Below, in pieces: positions 32,877 through 42,128 of a DNA stretch of 64,000 bases. The position numbers and the translations under genes are program-made. Location: contig JAJHZJ010000252.1 in assembly GCA_023548195.1 (NCBI GenBank), forward strand, positions 4,166,841 to 4,230,840, written 5' to 3'. The DNA is from Bettongia penicillata ogilbyi (lineage: Eukaryota > Chordata > Mammalia > Diprotodontia > Potoroidae). The notes under the pieces were generated by a model. The model made no database searches. It was not told the DNA's origin and saw only the letters and a program-made list of their open reading frames with translations. Numbering within the stretch: the first letter of the stretch is position 1; each line of letters starts with the position of its first letter.

Positions 32877-33560
32877 TGTAAACATTTATTAAGTCCTTAC
32901 TATGTGCTGAGGATACAGGGACAAAAATGAAACTCTCTGCCCTCAAGGAACCTGATTTCTATTTAAGGTCAATAGTCACTAGTCTATAAATATTTATTGA
33001 GTACCTACTACGTGCCAGGCACTGGGCTAAATGCTGGGTATACAAAAAGAGACAAAAGACAGCCCCTTCCTTCAAAGAGCTCATAGTCCAATACAGGAGA
33101 CTACAAGCAAATAGATATGTACAAACAAGATATACACAGGATAAATAGGAGATGATTAAGAGAGGGAAAGACACTAGAATTAAGAGGGGTTAGGGAAGGC
33201 TTCCTGTAGAAAATGAGAATTTAGTTGGGCATTGAAGGAAACCAGAGAAGGAAGTAGGCAGAGACTAAAGGGGGAGGGCAATCTAAGTATGAGGGACAGC
33301 TAGAGAAAATGCCTGAGATGAATTTGAGAAACGGAGTATCTTGTTTGTGGAGCAGCCAAGGCCAGTGTCTCTGGATTAAAGAGTACCTGGTAAATAGTAA
33401 TATGCAAGAATACTGGAAAGGTAGGAGGACCTATATTAAGAAGGGCTTTGAATGACACGCTTGATTTTATATTTGATCCTGAAGGCCATAGGGAGCCACT
33501 GGAGATTACTGAGGAAAGAGCTGTGAGAGGATGACATGGTAGGACTTATGCTTTAAGAAA
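32877..33560 (-). repeat. Two consecutive antisense L2 3' regions
   Basis: A short L2 terminus (32,877-32,968: 'gtaaacatttattaagtcctt', 'tatgtgctgaggatacaggg') is followed by a longer copy from about 32,985. The longer copy reads 'tatttattgagtacctact', 'gtgccaggcactgggctaaa', 'agagacaaaagacagcccct', 'gggaaggcttcctgtagaaa', 'gccatagggagccactgga' and 'tttaagaaaatcact'. The second copy is broken at 33,560 by a HAL1 5' half and resumes near 34,812. Confidence 0.85.
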
Positions 33561-34811
33561 ATCACTGAGGGGCAGAGCCAAAATGTCAGAAAAGAATCAG
33601 GGATCTGCCTGAGCTCTCCACCCAAACCCCTCAAAATACTTATAAAAAAATAACTGAACAAATTGTAGAGCAGCAGAAGTCACAAAATGACAGAATAGAA
33701 CAGATTTCCAGTCCAAGACAATCTGGAAGGCTGACAAGAAAGGTCTATTACACCAGGTTAAGAGCAGAGCATGGTCCACATTGTTCAGGCACAGTTGAGA
33801 TTTCAGCAGGCCTGAGGGTGCTGAATCACTGCACAGTGGTTTCTAGACTTCTCAATCCACAAATGCCAAACAGCTTCAGAGGTCAGTGGGAAATCTCTCC
33901 CACCTGAGTGAGAGAAGAACGTGGTCTGGCTCCAGTCCCAGCTCCAGGGTGGCAGAAGCCACTGCTGCAGCAGCCAGCTGCTTCTGGAGTGAGTCCTAGT
34001 CCTGGGTGGTGGCCCTGAGGCAAGGAGGAGTATTGAAGTGGTGGAGATGGTAGCAGCTGTGGAGAGGGAAATCCTACTTGCAGATCCAGGGCAGAAAAGA
34101 GTGCTTGGGATTGCTCACAGACCTCAGTGCAGGCCAGGAGAGGAGTAAACATCTCTCCTTTGATCATACCACTTTGGAGGAACTGAGAACTTACAGGTTC
34201 CTGGAGATATCTCAGAAAGCAGTGGCACAAAAGTCCTGAAACTTGGAGCAGTGAACCCTTCACACAACAAGGAGCTCAGAGGTCAGTAATTGGCTGGAAA
34301 AATGACCAAAAAGGGAGAAAATATATGACTATAGAAGGTTACTTTTTTGGTGAAAAGGTGTTTTCTTATGATGAGGAAGATCACAGCATACAACAGAAAA
34401 AAGACAGTAAGGTCAAGTCTTCTGCATCCAAAATATCCAAGAGAAATATGAAATGGTCTCAGGCCATGGAAGAGCTCAAAAAGGATTTTGAAAATCAATA
34501 AGAGAAGTAGAGGAAAAATGAGGAAGAGAAATGAGAACAATGCAAGAAAATCATGAAAAACAAGTCAACAGCTTGCTAAAGGTAATCCAAAAAAGTGCTG
34601 AAGACTTTGTGAGAAATCAAGAAATCATAATACAAAACCAAAAGAAGGAAAAAAATAGAAAATAATGTGAAATATCTCATTGGAAAAAACAACTGACCTG
34701 GAAAATAGATCCAGGAGAGGCAATTTAAAAATTATGGGACTACCTGAAAGCCATGATCAAAAAAAAGAGTGTAGACATTATCTTTCATGAAATTATCAAG
34801 GCAAACTACCC
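33561..34811 (+). mobile_element. HAL1-type (ORF1-only L1 derivative) 5' half, sense
   Basis: It starts 'gggcagagccaaaatg', matching the 5' end of the copies at 41.73 kb (antisense) and 58.99 kb. A 5' UTR of about 0.7 kb follows, then an ORF1 remnant. The segment 'aatggtctcaggccatggaa' with 'gagctcaaaaaggattttga' (about 34,452-34,490) matches both other copies. About 190 bp of the coiled-coil region present in the other copies is missing near 34,600. The sequence stops near 34,811 just after the ORF1 'gggactacctgaaagccatg' block. No 3' UTR, poly(A) or TSD is present, and a few hundred bp of the host L2 are missing at the junction. This suggests later deletion rather than a simple insertion. 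Confidence 0.8.
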
Positions 34812-35310
34812 TTTGCAGCAATAGTAGTTGGGTAGAAAGACATTTTAGGGGGGAAAGATAATGAGTTTGTTTTTAGGCATGTCAAATTTAAGATGTCTAC
34901 TCAACATCTGATTTAAGGTGTCTGAAAGGTAGCTGGAGATATGAGATTGGAGATCAGCAGTAGTTAGAGCAGGATAGGTAGATCTGAAATTCCTGTTGAG
35001 TTTAATATGTCTATGGGACTTCTTCTAGATGTCTGAAAGGCAATTAGAGATGGAATTTGGAAATCAGTAGAGAGACTAGAGCAGGAAAAGTAGATAGGAG
35101 AATCATCAGCATAAAGATGACAAATCAATGAGAATTGATGAAATCAGCAAGAAAAGAACTATAGAGGAAAAGAGAAGAGGACCAGGACAGAAGCTTGAGG
35201 GAAACCTGTAGTTAGAGGAAGTGATCTGGAGGAGGATCCAGCAAAAGAGACCAAGAAAGAGGAGAGCCAGAAATAAAGAGATAAGAGAGAATCAGAGAGG
35301 AGAGGGGGAT
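34812..35310 (-). repeat. L2 LINE continued (antisense)
   Basis: It reads 'gggggaaagataatgagttt', 'aatttaagatgtctactcaa', 'gagattggagatcagcagta', 'agaatcatcagcataaagat' and 'ggagatccagcaaa'-like sequence with 'agagaccaagaaagaggaga'. It is the upstream part of the same L2 as 32.98-33.56 kb. Confidence 0.8.
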
Positions 35311-36255
35311 ACAACATATATACAAATAAGTAAATTTGAAAATGTATGCACAATAATACAAAGTAATTTCAAGAAGCAGAAAGTACTGATAATTGTAAGG
35401 CTCAGGCCAAGTCTCACATGGGAGGTAGCTCTTAAATTCTACTTGTAAGGAGGAGGAGGTTCTGTTAGGCTGAGCTACAGACAAGAAAGGTAATGTCATG
35501 GTGGTAAGCCAGGTTCAGTTCAGGCTGGTGTAATACTGCGGCCTCAGAATCATAATGAAAGAAGACCACCCAACAGCCGACAAAATCTATCCATATTATC
35601 TATCCATAGCTGGGAAAGTGTTATTCAGTAAGTATAGATAAAGCAGTGATTCAGACAAGCACAGCCTCTCTGGCTCAGGGCTTAGCCGGAAGCCTGAGAT
35701 CCAGATTCCTTGTTCCCTGACTTTTGCGTTTAGATCTCTAGGAGACTCCATTAATGGTTCCAGCCTTAGTCCTCTGAGCTTGCTAAATCTTGAGGATAGT
35801 TTCAATAAATTTTAAGGAAAAAAGCTAGCCTAGTTTGCATGGAATGGTGGTTTAAGATGTTCTTACTATGCCCAGCCCCTTGGTGGTAAGGCCCTAAGAA
35901 TCTTCCATGAGACCCTCTAACACTTAAATGACTTTAGGGCTCTCACTAGACAACCTTAAGGTTCTTACTATGCCCAGCCCCTTGGTGGTAAGGCCCTAAG
36001 AATCTTCCATGAGACCCTCTAACACTTAAATGACTTTAGGGCTCTCACTAGACAACCTTAAGGTTGGGGGCGTATGAAAGGGAGCAATGAAAATAAGATT
36101 GGAAAGGTATGGATGGGAGTCAGATGCTAGATTTGGGATTTGGAAATTTCACATAGAGGAAATAATGAGTCACTGAAAAAGTATAAGTAAGGAAAAGATA
36201 TCATTAGCTCTGTGTTAGGAATTTCAACTTGATAGTTATGGGGAGGATACCCCAG
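35311..36255. other. Unclassified region holding the 102-bp duplication
   Basis: No gene or family was recognised. The sequence around 35,440-36,110 may be an old LTR, but no supporting hallmark beyond composition was seen. Confidence 0.2.
35860..36063. repeat. Perfect 102-bp tandem duplication
   Basis: Unit 1 spans 35,860-35,961 and unit 2 spans 35,962-36,063. Both begin ttcttactatgcccagcccc and end gacaaccttaagg. I found no difference between the units by eye, so the duplication is very recent or is an assembly artefact. It has no coding frame. Confidence 0.97.
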
Positions 36256-36257
36256 AT

Positions 36258-36259
36258 GA

Positions 36260-36327
<68 letters not shown>

Positions 36328-36595
36328 AGGAAGGAAGGAAGGAAGGAAGGAAGGAAGGAAGGAAGGAAGGAAGGAAGGAAGGAAGGAAGGAAGGAAGGAA
36401 GGAAGGAAGGAAGGAAGGAAGGAAAAGGAAGATAAGAAGAAAAAGAAAGAAAGAAAGGAAAGAAGGAAGGAAGGAAGAAGAAAGGAAGGAAAGAAAGAAG
36501 GAAGGAAGGAAAGAAAGAAGAAAAGAAAGAGAGAAAGAAAGTAAAAGAAGGAAAGGAAGGAAAGAAGGGGGGAGGGAGGGAGGAAGAAAGAAAAA
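36258..36595. repeat. (GAAA)n/(GGAA)n purine-only tract
   Basis: GAAA tetramers run from 36,259 to about 36,327, GGAA tetramers to about 36,424, then mixed GAAA/GGAA/GAAG to about 36,590. The plus strand is almost entirely purine. Long ORFs on both strands are repeat artefacts. Confidence 0.97.
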
Positions 36596-36599
36596 CAAA

Positions 36600-36800
36600 A
36601 TCCTTGTAATAAATTCTCATAATCATAGTCAGCAAAGAAAAAATTCCCATATTGGCCATGGATAAATTACGGACCTTGAGACCATCACTCTTCTGCCAGG
36701 AGGGTGACATCTTCACAGTGGGCCTCTAGAGTCATGATTGATTATTGCAGTGATCAGAGCTCTTAAATTTTTCAAAGCAGTTTGTTTTTACAATGACGCT
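36600..36800 (-). mobile_element. L1 3' UTR fragment (antisense)
   Basis: It reads 'taaattctcataatcatagt', 'gaccatcactcttctgccag', 'gagggtgacatcttcacagt', 'gtcatgattgattattgcag' and 'tgatcagagctcttaaattt'. The same order is seen at 54.25-54.49 kb. Confidence 0.65.
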
Positions 36801-36849
36801 GCTGTTTTATTAATTGTTCATCAGATTCTGCACATTTCCCAATGTCATA

Positions 36850-37058
36850 TGAGGACAACAAGAGCCTCACAATCTTGAAATCTTGTCAGCCCTATACTCA
36901 CAACATGTCTCCCATATGTTTGCTTCTTTCCACTCCAGGGGCCTCTACCCAAGTCTGGGCTCTCATTACCTCTCACCCGCACTATTACAAACTTCGTAAC
37001 TGGTCTCCTTGCTTCCTGCCTCTTCCCTCTTCAGTTTCTCCTACTCATTGACAAGCTG
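36850..37058 (+). repeat. L2-type LINE (sense, diverged)
   Basis: It resembles the L2 segment 'cctctcacccg..actattac..' ('cctctcacccgcactattac', 'aactggtctccttgcttcct'). Confidence 0.5.
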
Positions 37059-37534
37059 GGTCCCTAGAGCACGATGACTACGCCATCCTCAATACTCTAG
37101 GGGATGGAGTGTATGTCTTCTACAGCTGCGATTCTCATCATGATTGTCTATTGACAGGAATTAATCAACTATACAATTAGCTTTTAGAAAAGAGTATTTT
37201 TGCTGAACTGGTTGGAATGAACAATTTGTATAAACAATTCACATCTCCCATCCATCCACCAAAGACTGTGACACACTCTTCCATAACTACAAAGTTTAGG
37301 GGAAAGTGGACTCAAGTTTAGGCAGTAAATGTGACTCCTGGAAGTCTTTTCGCTGGAGTCCTCAGGATATTACCCTTAAGTATTTTGGAATTTTCTCCTA
37401 GTCATGGTTGACCTGCTCATCTTTCTTAAAGTGAAGGTTCTAGATGGAACCAGTCAACCAGAAGAAGTATGTAAAATCCAGAAGCCATGTGAGCCTCAAG
37501 GGTGAAGAGATTTCTGAGTCACTGAAGAAGGAAC
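37059..37534. other. Unclassified sequence
   Basis: No gene or repeat was recognised. Confidence 0.25.
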
Positions 37535-37795
37535 TAGGTGGAGAAGTGAATAGAGCTCTGAGCCTGAAGTCAAGAAGACCTGAGCCCAAAGCCAGGCTCG
37601 GACACTTACTGGCTGTGTAACCCTGGATAAGTCATGTAATCTCCATTTGCCTCAGTTTCCCGATGTGTGAAATGAGGATAGTGATAGCACCTACCACTCA
37701 GAGTTGCTGTGAATGAGACGATATTTATAAAGTGTTTGCATAATGCCCGGCACATAGTAGGTGCTATATAAGTGTTTTAGGTAGGATGGTGGTGA
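37535..37795 (+). mobile_element. tRNA/MIR-type SINE (sense)
   Basis: It reads 'gtgaatagagctctgagcct', 'gacctgagcccaaagcc', 'tactggctgtgtaaccctgg', 'tttgcctcagtttcccgatg', 'gatagcacctaccactcaga' and 'gcccggcacatagtaggtgc'. Confidence 0.8.
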
Positions 37796-37964
37796 TGATG
37801 GTAGTTGATGACTGATGAGAAAGAGAAAGTCCAGAAGGGTCAGGGGTGAAGTCTGGAGGGGCATGAAGAGGGGAAATGTTGCTTCTCTCTGAAGAGGGAC
37901 TATTTATTAGGTGGTTCACCGCACCCATTGTAGATGCTTATATCTCTTGGGACCAACCTCAAAG

Positions 37965-38290
37965 CTTCATTATTATTATTAAATTTACGGAATTAAACAA
38001 ACATTTCCATAACATACATAGTACAATAAGAGATGACTGTACATGACACTACAAATCTACTATGCACAATTTGCTGTTCCTTTCAAATAAATAACAAAAA
38101 TATACAACAACCTTGTAAGTTTCTTGTTTTTCTTCCCTGCTCCCTCCCTAGAGATGGCTACCATTAGACACAAGTATGGATATATATATATATGTAAAAT
38201 TACTGTACACATGTTTCTATTTGTCAGTTCTTTCTCTGGATGCAGATGGTGTCTGTCTTCACATGTCCTTTATACTTAATTTGGATATAC

Positions 38291-38324
<34 letters not shown>

Positions 38325-38590
38325 CAGACAAAATTATTTATTCATTCAAAGTTGTTCTTAAAAAAATATTGCTGTTACTGTATACAATATTCTCTTGGTT
38401 CTGCTTATTTCACTCTTTTTTATTTCCTGCAAGTCCTCCTATGTTTTCTTAAAATCACTGAACTCATTCTTTCTTATAGCACACATCACATATCACAACT
38501 TGTTCAGCCATGCCCCAATGATAGGTATTACTGCAACGTCCAGTTCTCAAAGCTTCTTGAATGTATTTGTGATGTTTAAGTGTCTTTTAG
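37965..38590 (-). mobile_element. L1 3' UTR (antisense) with internal TA/CATA tract
   Basis: It reads 'catagtacaataagagatga', 'gtttctatttgtcagttctt', 'ttctctggatgcagatggt', 'ttggttctgcttatttcact', 'agcacacatcacatatcaca', 'ttcagccatgccccaatgat'. The microsatellite lies at 38,288-38,325. Confidence 0.75.
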
Positions 38591-38917
38591 CTCCAGTTGG
38601 ATAAACAGGAAAACTAAGTTAATCAAATCAAAAAGTGAACTAATAAATGAGGAGATAGTGCTTTCATGTTTCTCAGAATCACACACCCTGGCTGAGTCCA
38701 GGTTTCCAAAGGCATAATGAAATAACATGATTAGCCAGTAAACTGGAAACGGTGATGCTCTTTGCTTTACATGGGACTGGAAACCACAGGTCAAGTTCTC
38801 TTACAATGCATTTCACGTGATAGTTCAAATAACACCATTGTACTGAGACCTCATTGAATCAGATATTGCATAAAACAAAGGAGACATTATTGGAACCTGG
38901 AGAATGCTTTTGTGACA
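38591..38917. other. Unique-looking flank of the HAL1 insertion
   Basis: No repeat was recognised. It ends in the target site ctgccacattt. Confidence 0.3.
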
Positions 38918-39744
38918 CTGCCACATTTTTTTTTTAATATAAATTTATTTATTTAACTTTTTACATTCATTTTCACAAAAATTTGGGTTCCAAATTTTCT
39001 CCCCATTTATACCCTCCCCCCACCCCGAGCATTCTAATTTCCCCTATCACCAATCTGCCCTCTCTTCTATCATCCCTCCCTTCTCTTGTCCCCTTTTCTC
39101 CTGTAGGGCCAGATGACTTTTTATTCCCCATTAACTGTATTTCTTATTTCCTAGTAGCAAGAACAATACTCAACAGTTGTTCCTAAAACTTTGAGTTCCA
39201 ACTTCTCCCCATCCCTCCCTCCCCACCCATTCCCTTTGGGAAGGTAGGCAATTCAGTATGGGCCATATCTATGTAGTTTTGCAAATGACTTTGATAATAA
39301 TCGTGTTGTGTAAGACTAACTGTATTTCCCTCCATCCTATCCTGCCCCACATTGTTTCTCTTCTGTCTTTTGATCCTGTCCCTCCCTGAGTGTTGACTTC
39401 AAATTGCTCCCTCCTGCCATTGCCCTCCTTTTCATCATCCCTCCCTCCCTGCTTATCTTCTTCTCCCCCACTTTCCTGTACTATAAGATAGGTTTTCATA
39501 CCAAAATGAGTGTGCATTTTACTCCTTCCTTTAGTCGAATGTGATGAGGGAAAACTTCATGTTTTTTTCTCAGCTCTCCTCTTTTTCCCTCCACTAAAAA
39601 GTCTCCTGCTTGCCTCTTGAATGAGATATAATTTACCCCATTCTATTTCACCCTCTCTCCTCCCACTACATTTCTCTCTCACCATTTACCTTAATTTCTT
39701 TTAAGATATGGTCCCATCCTATTCAATTCACTCTGTGCTCTCTG

Positions 39745-39838
39745 TCTCTGTATGTGCATGCATGTGTGTATGTGTGTGCGCGCATGTGTGTACATGTGTG
39801 TGTGCGTGTGTGTGTATGTGTGTGTGTGTGTGTGTGTG
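39745..39838. repeat. (TG)n microsatellite inside the HAL1 3' UTR
   Basis: TG/TATG/GCGC alternations. The second HAL1 has a TG/TA tract at the homologous place (60,745-60,835), so the repeat is carried by the element. Confidence 0.93.
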
Positions 39839-40059
39839 GTCCCACCAGCTACCCAGATACTGAAAAGTTTTAAGAGTTACAAATATTGTCTTTCCATGTA
39901 AGAATGTGAACAGTTCACCTTTGGTAAGTCCCTTATGACTTCTCTTTGCTGTTTACTTTTTCATGCTTCTTCTCATTCTTGTGTTTGAAAGCCAAATTTT
40001 CTTTTCCGCTCTGGTCTTTTCATCAAGAATTCTTGAAAGTCCTCTGTTTCATTGAAAGA

Positions 40060-41073
40060 CTATATTTTTCCCTGAAGTATTATACTCAGTTTTGCTGGGT
40101 AGGTGATTCTTGGTTTGAGTCCTACTTCCTTTGACTTCTGGAATATCCTATTCCATGCCCTTTGATCCCTTAATGTACAAACTGCTAGATCTTGTGTTAT
40201 CCTGATTGTATTTCCACAATACTGGAATTGTTTCTTTCTAGCTGCTTGCAATATTTTCTCCTTGACCTGGGAATTCTTTAATTTGGCCACAATGTTCCTA
40301 GGAGTTTTTCTTTTTGGATCTCTTTCAGGTGGTGATCGATGGATTCCTTCAATACTTATTTTGCCCTCTGGTTCTAGAATATCAGGGCAGTTTTCCTTGA
40401 TAATGTCATGAAAGATGATGTCTAGGCTCTTTTTTTAATCATGGCTTTCAGGTAGTCCCATAATTTTTAAATTGTCTCTCCTGGATCTATTTTCCAGGTC
40501 AGTTGTTTTTCCAATGAGATATTTCACATTCTCTTCCATTTTTTCATTCTTTTGGTTTTGTTTTATGATTTCTTGGTTTCTCAGAAAGTCATTAGCCTCC
40601 ATCTGTTCCATCCTAATTTTGAGAGAACTATTTTCTTCAGTGAACTTTTGTATCTCCTTTTCTATTTGGCTAATTCTGCTTTTGAAAGCATTCTTCTCCT
40701 CATTGGCTTTTTGAACCTCTTTTGCCAATTGAGTGAGCCTATTTTTCAAGGTGTTATTTTCTTCAGCATTTTTTGGGGTCTCCTTCACCAAGGTATTGAC
40801 CTGTTTTTCATGTTTTTCTTGCATCTCTCTAATTTCTCTTCCCAGTTTTTCCTCCACCTGTCTAACTTGATTTTCAAAATCCTTTTTGAGCTCTTCCATG
40901 GCCTGAGCCCACCGCACATCCACCTCGGATTTCTGGGATACAAAGGCCCTGACCTCCATGTCTTTCCCTGATGGCAAGCATTGTACTTCCCCATCAGAAA
41001 TGAAAGGCGGGAACATCTCTTCCCCAAGAAAGTAGCTTTCTATGGTCTTATTTTTCTTCCCTTTTCTGGGCAT
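40060..41073 (-). pseudogene. HAL1 ORF1p-like coding region, one frameshift
   Basis: This encodes the L1-ORF1p-like nucleic-acid chaperone of the HAL1 above; there is no host gene here. Residues 1-10 are basic (MPRKGKKNKT). Residues about 55-195 are a predicted coiled coil, with three 21-residue repeats starting EEN, EEK and EEN at residues 104, 125 and 146. The RRM-like domain starts at SRRDNLKIMGLPES (197-210). The frame is then lost at an A-run by a one-base change next to the stop at about 40,435. The downstream frame to 40,060 keeps the ORF1p C-terminal domain, including KILQAARKKQ and PRITYPAKLS (known L1: EKMLRAAREK, PRISYPAKLS). Human L1 ORF1p is about 338 residues; the joined length here is similar. 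The ATG at 41,073 was chosen because it precedes the basic N-terminus and coiled coil without gaps. Confidence 0.85.
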
Positions 41074-41869
41074 TTTCCCAGCCAGTTTCTTGAGTTCTGA
41101 GATTCCTGTCCACCCTCACCTAGATCCGCCCAGCTAGTGCTTGGGGTCTGAGATTCAAATGCTGCTCCCCAGCCTCAGGGCTTTCAGGGGCTGGCATGGC
41201 TGCTATTCAATGTGAGATTAAGTTCTGGTGCTCAGGTGGGGGCAGGGCCACCTCCCAGGCTCGGTTCCCTCAGAGGCTTTATGCAGAGACCTTTGGTAAT
41301 GGCCCTGAGCTCCTGCCTGCTCGGGGTGTTCCGGGTCGCTGCTGCCTCTGCCCTCTGCCACTGCCTCCCAAGGGGGCCCGAGTCACGGAGACACCACACT
41401 CCCCTCTCAGCCAGCCCAGAAGTCTCTCTCACTGACCTGTAGTGCCTGTGGGTGGAGGGACCTGCGCGGCTGCCAGAGGTTCCATTCCTGAAGCCTGCTC
41501 AATTTGCTCCTCTGGGGCTGCACGGCCAGGGCAGTGCAGGGGTCCAGAGTGCAACGGACCCCTGGGGATGGCTTTCCAGGGCTCTCTGGAATGGAAATCT
41601 CTTCCACTGTGTTTCTGCATGGGTTCCACTGCTCCAGAATTTGTGGGGAGTTCTTTTTACAGGAAATTTATGGGCTGTGGATTCGGAGCTAGCATATGTG
41701 AGTCTTTCTACTCCACCATCTTGGCTCCTCCCCTGCCACATTTCTTAAAACAGATTCTTAAAGTGAGATTTGACTACTGTAACAGAAAATGCTGGTAGAT
41801 ATAGTGGGTAAATTTAGGAAAAAAGATTTTTCAGCCTGAATCATCCTGAAAACTGGAGCAATTTTTCCT

Positions 41870-41915
41870 TTGTTGAGCACGATATGTTTAATAAATGCTG
41901 ATGGACTGGCTTTGA
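41870..41915 (+). repeat. L2 terminus fragment (sense)
   Basis: It reads 'tgagcacgatatgtttaata' and 'aatgctgatggactgg'. Only the last few dozen bases are present. Confidence 0.5.
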
Positions 41916-41939
41916 GTCACTGTATGTCATGAAGAGGCT

Positions 41940-42128
41940 CTAGGATTGATGTCTGAAGACCCCAGTTGAAATCTTGAACCTGCCGCTTAACTAGCTGTGT
42001 GACCCTGGGCAAGTCTTTTCATTTGTTTGAACCTTAGTTTCCTCATCTGCAAAAAGAGAGATAAGGGTAGATTGTTAGATTAGATGGTTCGTATGGTTCC
42101 TTCCAGCTCTGATATTCTATGACTCTGT
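41940..42128 (+). repeat. MIR SINE (sense)
   Basis: It reads 'gctgtgtgaccctgggcaag', 'agtttcctcatctgcaaaaa' and 'tggttccttccagctctgat', nearly the full MIR order. Confidence 0.85.

Larger units (their letters stand above)
38929..41732 (-). mobile_element. Nearly full-length HAL1 (ORF1-only L1 derivative), antisense
   Basis: The element is about 2.8 kb and bounded by the 11-bp TSD ctgccacattt (38,918-38,928 and 41,733-41,743). Read on the minus strand it begins 'gaggagccaagatggtgga' at about 41,730, like marsupial L1. It has a GC-rich 5' UTR of about 650 bp and ORF1 (41,073 down to about 40,060 with one frameshift). It then passes directly into a 3' UTR of about 1.1 kb with a CA microsatellite, G-rich purine blocks and a T/A-rich terminal tail. 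No ORF2 sequence lies between ORF1 and the 3' UTR. The same organisation is seen at 58,986-61,663, so this is not a private deletion. Movement would require enzymes supplied by an intact L1. It is the best-preserved LINE in the window. Confidence 0.9.

Noticed and set aside
33883..34263. 126-codon antisense frame
   Set aside because: It lies antisense to the HAL1 5' UTR; no domain, and not kept in the other copies.
36204..36716. 170-codon antisense frame and overlapping sense frame
   Set aside because: They translate the GAAA/GGAA tract into Ser/Phe/Leu/Pro or Lys/Glu/Arg repeats. A tetranucleotide array stays open in several frames by composition alone.
41196..41798. Cluster of overlapping frames of up to 118 codons in GC-rich DNA
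   Set aside because: This is the GC-rich 5' UTR of the antisense HAL1. The frames lie on both strands, conflict with each other, and have no counterpart in the copy at 59.0-59.6 kb.
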